Positions 37,460 through 46,739 of a stretch of DNA of 64,000 bases are shown piece by piece. Within the stretch, counting starts at the first letter, position 1; the number at the start of each line of letters is the position of its first letter. The position numbers and the translations under genes were made by a program. The DNA comes from Variovorax sp. IB41 (GTDB lineage Bacteria; Pseudomonadota; Gammaproteobacteria; Burkholderiales; Burkholderiaceae_C), in the NCBI RefSeq assembly GCF_016405905.1, contig NZ_JAEFCB010000013.1:1-64000 (forward strand), in the 5' to 3' direction. The notes under the pieces were generated by a model. That model was not told where the DNA came from. It saw nothing but the letters and a program-made list of their open reading frames with translations, and did no database searches.

Positions 37460-38761
37460 TCAAGGTGCCATCTGCTGGGGCAGCCACGTCACCAGCTGCG
37501 GCACGAAGTAGATGAGCAGCACCGCCGCCACCATGAGGAAGAACATCGGCAGCGTCACGCGCGCGATGTAGAGCAGGTCCCTGCCGGTCATGCCCTGCAG
37601 CACGAAGAGGTTGAAACCCACCGGCGGCGTGATCTGCGCCATCTCGACCACCAGCACGATGAAGATGCCGAACCATACCGGATCGATGCCCGCCGCGGTG
37701 ACGGTCGGCATGATCACGCCCATGGTCAGCACCACCATCGAGATGCCGTCCAGGAAACAGCCCAGCACGATGTAGAAGGCCGCGAGCATCACGATCAGCT
37801 GGAACTTCGACAGGCCCAGCGAGCCGATCCATTCGGCCAGGTGCCGCGGGAGACCGATGTAGCCCATGGCCAGCGTGAGGAAGGCCGCGCCCGCGAGGAT
37901 CAGCGCCATCATGCAATACAGGCGCGTGGCGCCCAGCAGCGCCTCCTTGAAACTGCTCCACGTCAGCGAGCCCTGCACGCCGGAGATCACCATCGCGCCG
38001 ACCACGCCCACGGCGGCCGCCTCGGTCGCCGTGGCGATGCCTGCGTAGATGGAGCCGAGCACCGACAGGATCAGCAGCGCGACGGGGATCAGCGACATCG
38101 AGGCCTTGAGCTTTTCCACGAACGGCAGCTTCGCGTCGGCCGCGGGCACCTTGTCGGGATTGCGCAGCGCCCAGACCACGATGTAGCCCGAGAACAGCAG
38201 CGCGAGCAGGATGCCCGGGATGACGCCCGCGATGAACAGCCGCGCGATCGACACGTCCGCGCTCACCCCGTAGACGATCATGATGATCGAGGGCGGGATC
38301 AAGAGGCCCAGCGTGCCCGCGCCGGCCAGCGTTCCGATGACCATGTCGTCGGGGTAACCGCGGCGCTTGAGCTCGGGCAGGCTCATCTTGCCGATGGTGG
38401 CGCAGGTGGCGGCGCTGGAGCCCGACACCGCCGCGAACACCGCGCAGCCCACCACGTTGGTGTGCAGCAGCCGGCCCGGCAGGCTTTGCATCCAGGGCGC
38501 AAGGCCCTTGAACATGTCCTGCGAGAGCCGCGTGCGAAAGAGGATCTCGCCCATCCATACGAACAGCGGCAGCGCGGTGAGGGTCCAGCTCGAGGCCGAG
38601 CCCCAGATGGTCACGGCCATCGCGTCGCCGGCGGCGCGCGACGAGAAGATCTGCATGGCGATCCACGCCACGCCCGAGAGCGTGAGGCCGATCCACACGC
38701 CACTGCCCAGGATGAGGAAGAGCGCGGCGATCAGGAGACCCGCGATGGCGATGTCACTCAT
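37460..38761 (-). CDS. dctM: TRAP transporter large permease (DctM)
   Basis: A 433-residue DctM-type subunit with twelve or so hydrophobic helices. Family motifs are LVWMGEILFRTRLSQDMFKGLAPWM, GCAVFAAVSGSSAATCATIGKMSLPELKRRGYPDDMVIGTLAGAGTLGLLIPPSIIMIVYG and the late ITPPVGFNLFVLQGMTGRD. It forms the sodium-driven pore. It overlaps dctQ by 8 bases. The final products are taken up as dicarboxylates, keto acids or other organic acids; the ligand is not defined here. Confidence 0.9.
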   Translation of the reverse strand: MSDIAIAGLLIAALFLILGSGVWIGLTLSGVAWIAMQIFSSRAAGDAMAVTIWGSASSWTLTALPLFVWMGEILFRTRLSQDMFKGLAPWMQSLPGRLLHTNVVGCAVFAAVSGSSAATCATIGKMSLPELKRRGYPDDMVIGTLAGAGTLGLLIPPSIIMIVYGVSADVSIARLFIAGVIPGILLALLFSGYIVVWALRNPDKVPAADAKLPFVEKLKASMSLIPVALLILSVLGSIYAGIATATEAAAVGVVGAMVISGVQGSLTWSSFKEALLGATRLYCMMALILAGAAFLTLAMGYIGLPRHLAEWIGSLGLSKFQLIVMLAAFYIVLGCFLDGISMVVLTMGVIMPTVTAAGIDPVWFGIFIVLVVEMAQITPPVGFNLFVLQGMTGRDLLYIARVTLPMFFLMVAAVLLIYFVPQLVTWLPQQMAP

Positions 38762-39263
38762 GGCGCAGCGCCTCCGTCTCGACGGGCTTGGCTGGGCGGC
38801 CGCGCCACTCGATCACGAATTCGTCGAGCGCGGCGACCGCGAAGACGATGGTGCCCAGTGCCATCGACAGCTGCGGGACCCACAGCGGCGTCGCGTCGTT
38901 GCCGGTGGAGATGTCGTGGTAGTCGAACGATTGCCAGACCAGCCGCGCGCTGTACCAGGCAAAGAGCAGCGCGAGCAGCGCCGCGGCGCCCATCGCCCAG
39001 CGTTCGAGCCAGCGCTGCGCCGCGGGCGGCAGGTGCTGCAGCACCAGCGTCACGCGGATGTGCTCGCCGCGCTTGAGCGTGTGCGCGAGCGCGAGGAAAC
39101 CCGCGCCGGCCATCAGGTAGCCGGCGTAGGCGTCGATGCCCGGAATGTTGAAGTGAAGCTGGCGGCCGATGATGGACAGGAGCACCATCACCAGCAGGCC
39201 GACCATGAAAAGCGCCGCCAATGCGGCGGCGCTCATGTAGAGAAGATCAAGCGTCTTGCGCAT
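38754..39263 (-). CDS. dctQ: TRAP transporter small permease (DctQ)
   Basis: A 169-residue four-helix DctQ subunit. LLVMVLLSIIGRQLHFNIPGIDAYAGYLMAGAGFLALAHTLKRGEHIRVTLVLQHLPPAAQRWLE is the family core. It joins DctM in the membrane. The gene begins 22 bases after the dctP stop and overlaps dctM. Confidence 0.88.
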   Translation of the reverse strand: MRKTLDLLYMSAAALAALFMVGLLVMVLLSIIGRQLHFNIPGIDAYAGYLMAGAGFLALAHTLKRGEHIRVTLVLQHLPPAAQRWLERWAMGAAALLALLFAWYSARLVWQSFDYHDISTGNDATPLWVPQLSMALGTIVFAVAALDEFVIEWRGRPAKPVETEALRHE

Positions 39264-39284
39264 CGGGTGCAGTTCGAGTCCGCC

Positions 39285-40253
39285 TCACATCTTCTTGTAG
39301 GCATCGACGACGGCCTGGCCCTCGGGGCCGGCCTTCTCGGTCCACTCCTTGATCATGGTGTCGCCCACCTTCTTCATGTCGGCCTTCAGCTGCGCCGAGG
39401 GCACGTGCACCGTCATGCCGTTCTTCTTGAGGAGGTCGAGGTATTCGACGTTCTTCTTCTTGGAGAGGTCCCAGCCGCGCTTCTCGGCATCGGCGGCGGC
39501 CTTGAGCACCGCGTCCTGCGTGGGCTTGTCCAGCGCATCGAAGGCCTTCTTGTTCATGAGCACCGCGTTCTTCGGAAGCCAGGCCTGGGTGTCGTAGAAG
39601 TTCTTGATGTACTCGTAGGTCTTGGTGTCGTAGCCGGTGGAGCCCGAGGACATGTACGACTCGATCACACCGGTGGCCATGGCCTGCGACAGCTCGGCCT
39701 GCTGCACGGTGACCGGCTGCGCGCCGACGAGTTCGCCGATGCGCGCGGTGGCGGGGCTGTAGGCGCGCCACTTCACGCCCTTCAGGTCTGCGGCCGAGGC
39801 GATCTCCTTCTTCACGAAGATGCCCTGCGGCGGCCAGGCCACCGTGTAGAGCAGCTGGATGCCTTGCTCGGCCAGCTTCTTCTCGAGCACGGGCTTCTGC
39901 GCCTGGTAGAGCTTCCACGCGGCGTCGTAGCTGTCGGCCAGGAACGGAATGCCGTCGGCACCGAACATCTGCCACTCGTTCTGGTAGTTCACCAAGAGCA
40001 TTTCGCCCAGCTGCGCCTGGCCGCCCTGCACCGCGCGCTTGATCTCGGGCGCCTTGAAGAGCGACGCATTGGCGTGCACCGTGATCTTGAGCTTGCCGCC
40101 GCTGCCCTTGTCCACGTCGCTGGCGAACTGGGTGATGTTCTCCGTGTGGAAGTTGCTTGCGGGGTAGGCGGTGGGCAGGTCCCACTTGGTCTGCGCAAAG
40201 GCTGCTGCACCGAGGGTCAGGCCAGCGAGGGCAATGCCGAACTTGTGATTCAT
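39285..40253 (-). CDS. dctP: TRAP transporter substrate-binding protein (DctP)
   Basis: A 322-residue DctP-type periplasmic receptor. The signal peptide is MNHKFGIALAGLTLGAAAFAQ and the mature protein begins TKWDLPTAYPASNFHTENITQFASDV. The ligand-binding region includes WRAYSPATARIGELVGAQPVTVQQAELSQAMATGVIESY, where TRAP proteins hold the conserved arginine that binds the carboxylate. Start ATG 40253 has CCGGAG about six bases upstream, so an in-frame ATG further up is rejected. First gene of the dctPQM operon. Confidence 0.9.
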   Translation of the reverse strand: MNHKFGIALAGLTLGAAAFAQTKWDLPTAYPASNFHTENITQFASDVDKGSGGKLKITVHANASLFKAPEIKRAVQGGQAQLGEMLLVNYQNEWQMFGADGIPFLADSYDAAWKLYQAQKPVLEKKLAEQGIQLLYTVAWPPQGIFVKKEIASAADLKGVKWRAYSPATARIGELVGAQPVTVQQAELSQAMATGVIESYMSSGSTGYDTKTYEYIKNFYDTQAWLPKNAVLMNKKAFDALDKPTQDAVLKAAADAEKRGWDLSKKKNVEYLDLLKKNGMTVHVPSAQLKADMKKVGDTMIKEWTEKAGPEGQAVVDAYKKM

Positions 40254-40350
40254 TGAGCGCTCCGGAACGTATGAAAGTGAAAACGAAAATGAGCATACGT
40301 GCAAATTCCGGGCCATCTCTGAGGCATTTCCCTGCCTTGGTGCGCTCATG

Positions 40351-40375
40351 AAAAAGCCGCCTCGAGGGCGGCTTT
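40351..40375 (-). terminator. Intrinsic terminator after the comEA-like gene
   Basis: On the minus strand AAAGCCGCC-CTCGA-GGCGGCTTT is a 9-bp stem with a 5-base loop followed by TTTTT. It lies 22 bases beyond the stop at 40398. A near-identical hairpin occurs at 57496-57522. Confidence 0.85.
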
Positions 40376-40397
40376 GGCTATCGCTGCATGCGCGGGG

Positions 40398-40709
40398 TCA
40401 GGGCTTGGCGGCCTTCGCTTCCTTCGGTGCCGCAGGCGCTGCGCCACCGAAGGCTTGGCCGTTCACCGTGAGGCCTTCGGCCGAGAGCTTCTCGGCCTTC
40501 TTCTCCTTGACGCCCTTCACGCGCTGCATGAGGTCGGGCCAGTCCTTGAACTCGCCTTGCTTGCGCGCATCGAGGATGCGCTTGGACATCGCGGGGCCGA
40601 CGCCCTTCAGGCCATCCAGCTCGGCTTCGGTGCCCTTGTTGACATCGACGGCGGCGAACGAAACGACCGCGAACAGCACGGCCGAGAGGGCCAGGATCTT
40701 CTTGAACAT
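40398..40709 (-). CDS. ComEA-like helix-hairpin-helix protein
   Basis: A 103-residue exported protein. The signal peptide is MFKKILALSAVLFAVVSFA, followed directly by a ComEA helix-hairpin-helix pair (VDVNKGTEAELDGLKGVGPAMSKRILDARKQGEFKDWPDLMQRVKGV). The HhH motif binds DNA backbone. Small ComEA-type proteins act in DNA uptake in competent bacteria, but many species keep one with no competence role. Ends with an Ala/Lys-rich tail. Start ATG 40709 follows CAGGGAG. It has its own downstream terminator and is not coupled to lapB. Confidence 0.85.
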   Translation of the reverse strand: MFKKILALSAVLFAVVSFAAVDVNKGTEAELDGLKGVGPAMSKRILDARKQGEFKDWPDLMQRVKGVKEKKAEKLSAEGLTVNGQAFGGAAPAAPKEAKAAKP

Positions 40710-40849
40710 GATTGAAAAACTCCCTGATTTGTAGGTATGACTGACAGCCGACAAAAGCGTCGGCCGGCGTTCAACGAGGTCAGGGAAAGGGGCGTTGACG
40801 AGGTCGCCGCCCGGGTGACCATTGTTCCGGAATGTGGTCGGAACCTTGC

Positions 40850-42019
40850 TCAGAGTTCTTCGACGCGGCGCGGTGGATAGCTGTCCCAGGCCTGGCAGCC
40901 GGGGCAGTGCCAGAAGTACTGGTGCGCCTCGAAGCCGCAGGCGGCGCAGCGGTAGCGCATGAGCGGCCGGGTGGCCTGGTCGAGCGCGCGCTGCACCTGC
41001 GGATGGAACTGCTCGTGCTCGAACTTCTCGCCTGCGAGCCAGCGCGATGCGGCGACCAGCGAGGGCTGCTGCGCAAGGTGGGCGATGTAGCCGTCGCGCG
41101 GGGCGGGCTCGGGCGCGTCCACGGTGGCGCTGGGGGTGCCACCGAGCGCGATCATCGCCTCGAGCACGTCGATCGACGGCGACTCCACGTAGCGCCGCTG
41201 CAGCAGCGCGAGCGCGTCGGCCTCGCGATGCGCGGCCACGGCCGCTTGTTGCAGCGCGGCCGCGTAGAGCGGCAGTGCGAGGGGCGCGGTGTCGCTCAGT
41301 GCCACGAGCGTGTCGAAGGCTGCGGCGGCATCGCCGTTGCGCAGTTGCAGGTTGGCGGTGTCGATGGCGGGGCGCGGCGCTTGCGGGGCCAGTTCGACGG
41401 CCTGCGCGAGCAGCTTCGCTGCCGCGGGGAGGTCACCGGCGGCCACGCGCTCGGTCGCCTGTTCGCACAGGTGGTGCGCGCGGCGCGTGGCGTAGCTGGC
41501 CTGGTCGGACTCATCGAGCTTCTGCGCCACGTCGGCGGCCTGGGCCCATTCGCGCGAGCGCTCGTAGATGGCGAGCAGCGAGAGGCGCGCCTCGTTCTCG
41601 TAGCGCGTGCCTTCGAGCTTCTGCAGCGCGGCTTCGGCGCGGTCGAGCAGGCCGGCGCGCAGAAAGTCTTGCGCGAGCGCGTGCTGCGCGCGCTCGCGGT
41701 CAGTGCGGCTCAGGTCGCCTCGGCCGAGCAGGTGCTCGTGCACGCGCACGGCGCGCTGGTATTCGCCGCGGCGGCGGAACAGGTTGCCCAGCGCGAAGTG
41801 CAGCTCCTGCGTGTCGGGGTCGTTTTGCACCGCCTCGATGAAGGCGTCGATGGCCTGGTCCTGCTGCTCGTTGAGCAGGAAGTTCAGGCCCCGGAAGTAG
41901 GCCTTGGGCGCCTGCCGGTTCTCGAGCTTGAGCTGGCGGATGTCGAAGCGCGATGCGAGCCACCCGAGCACGAAGGCGACGGGCAGGCTGATCAGCAGCC
42001 AGCTGGGATCAAAGTCCAT
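40850..42019 (-). CDS. lapB: Lipopolysaccharide assembly protein B
   Basis: A 389-residue LapB/YciM protein. It has an N-terminal membrane anchor (SWLLISLPVAFVLGWLASRFDIRQ), a run of TPR repeats, and a C-terminal rubredoxin-type metal knuckle (YRCAACGFEAHQYFWHCPGCQAWDSYPPR, two CxxC pairs). LapB regulates LpxC turnover with FtsH and so balances LPS and phospholipid synthesis. Its start overlaps the end of lapA by 11 bases, and the pair closes the long gyrA-to-lapB run. Confidence 0.9.
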   Translation of the reverse strand: MDFDPSWLLISLPVAFVLGWLASRFDIRQLKLENRQAPKAYFRGLNFLLNEQQDQAIDAFIEAVQNDPDTQELHFALGNLFRRRGEYQRAVRVHEHLLGRGDLSRTDRERAQHALAQDFLRAGLLDRAEAALQKLEGTRYENEARLSLLAIYERSREWAQAADVAQKLDESDQASYATRRAHHLCEQATERVAAGDLPAAAKLLAQAVELAPQAPRPAIDTANLQLRNGDAAAAFDTLVALSDTAPLALPLYAAALQQAAVAAHREADALALLQRRYVESPSIDVLEAMIALGGTPSATVDAPEPAPRDGYIAHLAQQPSLVAASRWLAGEKFEHEQFHPQVQRALDQATRPLMRYRCAACGFEAHQYFWHCPGCQAWDSYPPRRVEEL

Positions 42020-42350
42020 GTTGACGTACGGCGGGGAGGTCGGTGGCGGAGATGGACGGTGCCGCTGCCTGAGCGGTCACGGCCGTCGGTGCCGTTGTTG
42101 TGGAGAGGGCTTCGTTCGCCGAGGGCCCCTGGGCGGCCGCGGCGGCGCGGTGTTTCCACCAGCCGGGCAGCATGCCGAGCGCGCCCACCACGAGCCCGCC
42201 GGCGAAGGCCGCGAGCACGACGAGCACCAGCGGTGCGCGCCAGTGGGTGCCGAAGAAGAAATAGACGGTCGCGTCGTGCTGGTTGTTCAGCGCGAAGGCG
42301 AAGAGCGTAAAAAAAATGGCTGCCTTGAGCAGCCACAGGAGGTATTTCAT
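42009..42350 (-). CDS. lapA: Lipopolysaccharide assembly protein A domain protein
   Basis: A 113-residue inner-membrane protein with two helices (LLWLLKAAIFFTLFAFALNNQ and APLVLVVLAAFAGGLVVGALGMLPGWW) and an Ala/Thr-rich cytoplasmic tail; the inter-helix DATVYFFFGTHWRAPL matches the LapA/DUF1049 pattern. It acts with LapB. Start at MKYLLW (42350) has CGGGAA upstream; two earlier in-frame ATGs are possible. Confidence 0.85.
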   Translation of the reverse strand: MKYLLWLLKAAIFFTLFAFALNNQHDATVYFFFGTHWRAPLVLVVLAAFAGGLVVGALGMLPGWWKHRAAAAAQGPSANEALSTTTAPTAVTAQAAAPSISATDLPAVRQHGL

Positions 42351-42396
42351 AGCCATTCCCGTTGCCGGAGGCATTCTACGTTTGCATCCACGCGGA

Positions 42397-42720
42397 TCAG
42401 GCCTTGCGGCCCTTGGCTTCCTTGGCGTCGAGCTCGGCGGTTTTCGCGTCCACAGCCTCGCGCAGGGCCTTGCCCGGCTTGAAGTGCGGCACCCGCTTTT
42501 CGGGGATCTGCACGCTCTCGCCCGAACGCGGATTGCGCCCGATGCGCGGCGGACGTCGGTTGACCGAGAAGCTGCCGAACCCGCGGATCTCGATGCGGTG
42601 CCCGCGCACCAGCGCGTCGCTCATCGCGTCCAGGATGGTCTTGACGGCGTACTCGGCATCGCGGTGCGTGAGTTGTGCAAAGCGCGCCGCGAGTTCTTCG
42701 ACGAGGTCAGAGCGGGTCAT
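42397..42720 (-). CDS. ihfB: Integration host factor, beta subunit
   Basis: A 107-residue HU/IHF-fold protein: MTRSDLVEELAARFAQLTHRDAEYAVKTILDAMSDAL, then GHRIEIRGFGSFSVNRRPPRIGRNPRSGESVQIPEKRVPHFKPGKALREAV with the minor-groove proline arm (RIGRNPRSGE). With IHF alpha it bends DNA sharply at specific sites. It lies after rpsA and its terminator, as in most proteobacteria, and 46 bases before lapA. Confidence 0.95.
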   Translation of the reverse strand: MTRSDLVEELAARFAQLTHRDAEYAVKTILDAMSDALVRGHRIEIRGFGSFSVNRRPPRIGRNPRSGESVQIPEKRVPHFKPGKALREAVDAKTAELDAKEAKGRKA

Positions 42721-42748
42721 AAAGGCCAGTGCAGAGAAAACGTGGACG

Positions 42749-42796
42749 AAAAAAAAGACAGAGTGGCCAAGCTCAAAGCCTGGCCTGCTCTGTCTT
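42749..42796 (-). terminator. Intrinsic terminator after rpsA
   Basis: On the minus strand a hairpin with outer stem GACAGAG/CTCTGTC (42788-42794 with 42757-42763) and inner GGCCA/TGGCC is followed by eight T residues. It sits between the rpsA stop and the ihfB start, so ihfB expression likely depends on partial read-through or its own promoter. Confidence 0.8.
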
Positions 42797-42806
42797 CGGA
42801 CTCAGC

Positions 42807-44495
42807 TTACTTGCTGTCGTTGTTGTCGAGCTTGGCGCGCAGCAGGGCGCCCAGGCTCGTCGTGCCCGCGTTTTCGCGTGCCGACTGCTGGCTCAGGTTG
42901 GCCATGGCGCCTTGTTCGTCGACCATGTCCTTCTGCTTGATGGACAACTGGATGTTGCGGGTCTTGCGATCCACGTTCACGACGATGGCGGTGACTTCGT
43001 CGCCTTCCTTGAGCACGTTGCGGGCATCTTCGACGCGGTCGCGCGAGATTTCCGAAGCACGCAGGTAGCCGATGATGTCTTCGCCCAGGTCGATTTCAGC
43101 GCCGCGGGCGTCAACCGTCTTGACCTTGCCGGTCACGATCTGGCCCTTGTCGTTCACGGTGGTGAACGTGGTGAACGGATCGCTGTCCAGTTGCTTGATG
43201 CCCAGCGAGATGCGCTCGCGGTCCACATCGACGGCCAACACGATCGCTTCGACTTCCTGGCCCTTCTTGTAGTTGCGAACGGCGGTTTCGCCGGCTTCGT
43301 TCCACGAGAGGTCAGACAGGTGCACCAGGCCGTCGATGCCGGCAGCCAGGCCCACGAACACGCCGAAGTCGGTGATCGACTTGATCGGGCCCTTGACGCG
43401 GTCGCCGCGCTTGGTGTTCTGCGCGAACTCTTGCCACGGGTTGGCCTTGCACTGCTTCATGCCCAGGCTGATGCGGCGCTTGTCTTCGTCGATTTCCAGG
43501 ACCATGACTTCGACTTCGTCGCCCAGCGAGACGATCTTGTTCGGAGCGATGTTCTTGTTGGTCCAGTCCATTTCGGAGACGTGCACCAGGCCTTCGATGC
43601 CGGGTTCGAGTTCGACGAACGCGCCGTAGTCGGCAATGTTCGTGACCTTGCCGAACAGGCGGGTCGATTGCGGGTAGCGGCGCGAAACGCCCATCCACGG
43701 GTCGTCGCCCATTTGCTTCAGACCCAGCGAGACACGGTTCTTCTCGGTGTCGAACTTGAGGATCTTGGCGGTGATTTCCTGGCCGGCCTGAACGACTTCG
43801 CTCGGGTGGCGGACGCGGCGCCATGCCATGTCGGTGATGTGCAGCAGGCCGTCGATGCCGCCGAGGTCGACGAACGCACCGTATTCGGTGATGTTCTTGA
43901 CCACGCCGCGGACAACAGCGCCTTCCTTCAGGGTTTCCATCAGCTTGGCGCGTTCTTCGCCCATGCTGGCTTCGACCACGGCACGGCGCGACAGCACGAC
44001 GTTGTTGCGCTTGCGATCGAGCTTGATGACCTTGAATTCGAGGGTCTTGTTCTCGTACGGGGTCAGGTCCTTGATGGGACGCGTGTCGATCAGCGAGCCC
44101 GGCAGGAATGCGCGGATGCCGTTGACCAGGACGGTGAGACCGCCCTTGACCTTGCCGCTGGTGGTGCCGGTGACGAAGTCGCCCGATTCCAGGGCCTTCT
44201 CCAGGGCGAGCCACGAAGCCAGACGCTTGGCGGTGTCGCGCGAGAGGATGGTGTCGCCGTAGCCGTTTTCAACGCTGCCGATGGCAACGGAAACGAAATC
44301 GCCGGCCTGGACTTCGAGTTCGCCCTTGTCGTTCTTGAACTCCTCGATCGGCACATACGCTTCGGACTTCAGACCGGCGTTGACGACGACGTGGTTGTGT
44401 TCGACGCGCACGACTTCGGCCGTGATGACCTCGCCGGTGCGCATTTCGGAACGCTTCAGGGACTCTTCGAATAGGTCGGCAAAAGATTCAGACAT
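42807..44495 (-). CDS. rpsA: 30S ribosomal protein S1
   Basis: A 562-residue S1 with six S1 RNA-binding repeats. The last four are regular (for example VVRGVVKNITEYGAFVDLGGIDGLLHITDMAWRRVRHPSEVV and LFGKVTNIADYGAFVELEPGIEGLVHVSEMDWTNKNIAPNK). S1 binds mRNA 5' regions and docks on the 30S through repeats 1-2. Codon usage is more biased toward CTG/AAG/GAC than in the catabolic genes, as expected for a highly expressed gene. It lies 230 bases after aroA/cmk. Confidence 0.96.
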   Translation of the reverse strand: MSESFADLFEESLKRSEMRTGEVITAEVVRVEHNHVVVNAGLKSEAYVPIEEFKNDKGELEVQAGDFVSVAIGSVENGYGDTILSRDTAKRLASWLALEKALESGDFVTGTTSGKVKGGLTVLVNGIRAFLPGSLIDTRPIKDLTPYENKTLEFKVIKLDRKRNNVVLSRRAVVEASMGEERAKLMETLKEGAVVRGVVKNITEYGAFVDLGGIDGLLHITDMAWRRVRHPSEVVQAGQEITAKILKFDTEKNRVSLGLKQMGDDPWMGVSRRYPQSTRLFGKVTNIADYGAFVELEPGIEGLVHVSEMDWTNKNIAPNKIVSLGDEVEVMVLEIDEDKRRISLGMKQCKANPWQEFAQNTKRGDRVKGPIKSITDFGVFVGLAAGIDGLVHLSDLSWNEAGETAVRNYKKGQEVEAIVLAVDVDRERISLGIKQLDSDPFTTFTTVNDKGQIVTGKVKTVDARGAEIDLGEDIIGYLRASEISRDRVEDARNVLKEGDEVTAIVVNVDRKTRNIQLSIKQKDMVDEQGAMANLSQQSARENAGTTSLGALLRAKLDNNDSK

Positions 44496-44725
44496 TTATG
44501 GTTCCTTCCGTCAGGCAGGGTTGGCAGGCGCTCTTGCGAAATTGCGTGCGGCTGCTGTGGATCTGGAGACGGCGGTTTTGTGGGCTGGTGCCCGGGTTGG
44601 TTGAACAACCAGAAGGCCGGTGCGCTGTCGCGCGAAAAGAGCCTGCTGGAGCGGTAGGCGCCAGCCGGTAACACCGGTTGGCGCTAGCTTTTCAAGCGGA
44701 CTTGAAAGGCTGCACTTCAAACCGC
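44496..44725. promoter_or_regulatory. Gap between aroA/cmk and rpsA
   Basis: This 230-base gap probably holds the rpsA promoter and 5' leader. Short repeats built on TCAAGCGG(A/G)CTTGAA occur twice near 44690-44740 and could form a hairpin at the end of the aroA/cmk transcript. S1 often represses its own synthesis through its leader; I did not identify the specific structure. Confidence 0.4.
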
Positions 44726-46738
44726 TCAAGCGGGCTTGAACGGTTGAATTTCCTGCCACCAGTCCAACACCGTATCGATCGATTGCTCGATGGACAGCTG
44801 GGAGTTGTCGAGGTGGCGGGCATCCTGCGCCGGCTTCAGAGGGGCGACGCTGCGGGAGGAGTCCCTGGCGTCACGTGCTTCCAAGTCGGAGCGAAGACTG
44901 TCGAGTGTAGTCGAAATACCCTTTGAAATCAACTGCTTATGACGCCGTTCCGCCCTCTGGGCAGCGCTCGCGGTGAGGAAGACCTTGAGCGTGGCGTCCG
45001 GGAAGATCACGGTGCCCATGTCACGGCCATCGGCGACCAGGCCCGGGAGCTGGCGAAAACGCTGCTGCAGCGCCAGCAGCGCCTCGCGCACGGCGGGCAG
45101 CGTCGAGACGCGGGAGGCGTCCATACCGGCGGCTTCGGTGCGGATCTCGTCGCTCACGTCTTCGCCGGCCAGCATCACCTTGCCCTCGGTGAACTGCAGG
45201 GGAAGGGCAGCCGCCAGGGCGGCGATCTGCGCCTCGTGCTGCGCATCGGCGACGAGGCCGGCGCGGCGCATGGCCAAGCCCGTCACGCGGTAGAGCGAGC
45301 CCGAATCCAGGTAGTGATAGCCCAGGAGGCGCGCCACTTCGGCCGCGAGCGTGCCCTTGCCGGAGGCGGTGGGGCCGTCGATGCAGATCACCGGCACTTC
45401 GGCGGCTTCGGCGACCGAGAACAGGGTTTCGAAGTAATCGGGAAAGGTCTTGGCGACGCAGTGCGGCTCGAGGATGCGCACCGGCATGCCCGCCGGGTTG
45501 AACGCCGCGAGCGAGAAGCACATCGCCACGCGGTGGTCGTCATATGTGCGGATGCTTGCCGCCTGCCAGCCGGCCGGCGCGAGCGGGTGCACGCGGATGA
45601 AATCGGGGCCGGCCTCGACCGTCGCCCCGAGCTTCTTGAGCTCGTTGGCCATGGCGTCGATGCGGTCGGTTTCCTTGACGCGCCAGCTGGCGATGTTGCG
45701 CAGCGTGCTCGGGCCGTCGGCGTAGAGCGCCATGACGGCGAGCGTCATCGCCGCGTCGGGGATGTGGTTCGCGTCCAGGTCGACGGCCTTGAGCGGCCAG
45801 GCGCCGCGGCGCACTTCGAGCCAGTTCGGGCCGCTGTCGACTTCGGCGCCCATCTGGCGGGCGGCGTCGATGAAGCGGATGTCGCCCTGGATCGAATCGG
45901 CGCCCACGCCTTCGATCCGGATGCCGTTGTTTCCGGACACGCCCGTGGCGATGGCGCCCAGCGCGATGAAATAGCTGGCGGAGGAGGCGTCGGCCTCCAC
46001 GTGGATGTCGCCCGGCGAGGTGTAGCGGCTGCCGGCGGGAATGGTGAAGCGCTCCCAGCCGTCGCGCCGCACCGTGATGCCGAAGCGCGCGAGCAGGTTC
46101 AGCGTGATCTCGATGTAGGGCTTGGAGATCAGCTCGCCAACCACCTCGATCACGATGTCGTTGCGGGCCGCGAGGGGCAGCGCCAGCAGCAGGGCCGTGA
46201 GGAACTGGCTCGAGACGTCGCCGCGCACGCGGATCGGTGCATGGAGTGCCAGGTCGTCGTGGTGGACCGGGTGGATGCGCAGCGGCGGATAGCCCGGGTT
46301 GCCGAGGTAGTCGATGTTGCAGCCGAGCTGGGTGAGCGCGTCGACCAAGTCGCCGATCGGCCGCTCGTGCATGCGCGGCACGCCGCTCAGCTCGAATTCG
46401 CCGCCGAGCAGCGAGAGCGCGGCCGTCAGCGGGCGCATCGCGGTGCCGGCGTTGCCGAGGAAGAGGGGCAGCAGCGCCCCACCGGATTTGAGCTGGCCGC
46501 CCAGGCCGGTGATCTGCAGCGTGCTCCCCGCGGGCTGGATGCCGCAGCCGAGCGCGTGCAGGGCGTCGAGCATCACGCGCGTGTCGTCGGAATCGAGCAG
46601 GTCGTGGATCGTGGTGGTGCCGCTCGCGAGCGCGGCCAAGAGCAGCACGCGATTGGAGATGCTCTTGGAGCCCGGCAGCCGGACCGTGCCGGCGGCGCCC
46701 ACGAGGGGCGGAAGGTCGAGGAAGGCGGTCGAGAACAT
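44726..46738 (-). CDS. aroA-cmk: Fused EPSP synthase / cytidylate kinase
   Basis: A 670-residue bifunctional protein. Residues 1 to about 440 are 5-enolpyruvylshikimate-3-phosphate synthase: PGSKSISNRVLLLAAL, LFLGNAGTAMRPLTAAL, YDDHRVAMCFSLAAF. This step makes EPSP for aromatic amino acids. From about 447 the sequence continues as cytidylate kinase: VICIDGPTASGKGTLAAEVARLLGYHYLDSGSLYR (P-loop near 452-460), then VADGRDMGTVIFPDA and the lid with RRHKQL. There is no stop or start between them. Separate aroA and cmk genes are usual in E. coli, but this fusion is known in Comamonadaceae-type genomes. Start MFSTAFLDL abuts the tyrA stop. Confidence 0.93.
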   Translation of the reverse strand: MFSTAFLDLPPLVGAAGTVRLPGSKSISNRVLLLAALASGTTTIHDLLDSDDTRVMLDALHALGCGIQPAGSTLQITGLGGQLKSGGALLPLFLGNAGTAMRPLTAALSLLGGEFELSGVPRMHERPIGDLVDALTQLGCNIDYLGNPGYPPLRIHPVHHDDLALHAPIRVRGDVSSQFLTALLLALPLAARNDIVIEVVGELISKPYIEITLNLLARFGITVRRDGWERFTIPAGSRYTSPGDIHVEADASSASYFIALGAIATGVSGNNGIRIEGVGADSIQGDIRFIDAARQMGAEVDSGPNWLEVRRGAWPLKAVDLDANHIPDAAMTLAVMALYADGPSTLRNIASWRVKETDRIDAMANELKKLGATVEAGPDFIRVHPLAPAGWQAASIRTYDDHRVAMCFSLAAFNPAGMPVRILEPHCVAKTFPDYFETLFSVAEAAEVPVICIDGPTASGKGTLAAEVARLLGYHYLDSGSLYRVTGLAMRRAGLVADAQHEAQIAALAAALPLQFTEGKVMLAGEDVSDEIRTEAAGMDASRVSTLPAVREALLALQQRFRQLPGLVADGRDMGTVIFPDATLKVFLTASAAQRAERRHKQLISKGISTTLDSLRSDLEARDARDSSRSVAPLKPAQDARHLDNSQLSIEQSIDTVLDWWQEIQPFKPA

Positions 46739-46739
46739 G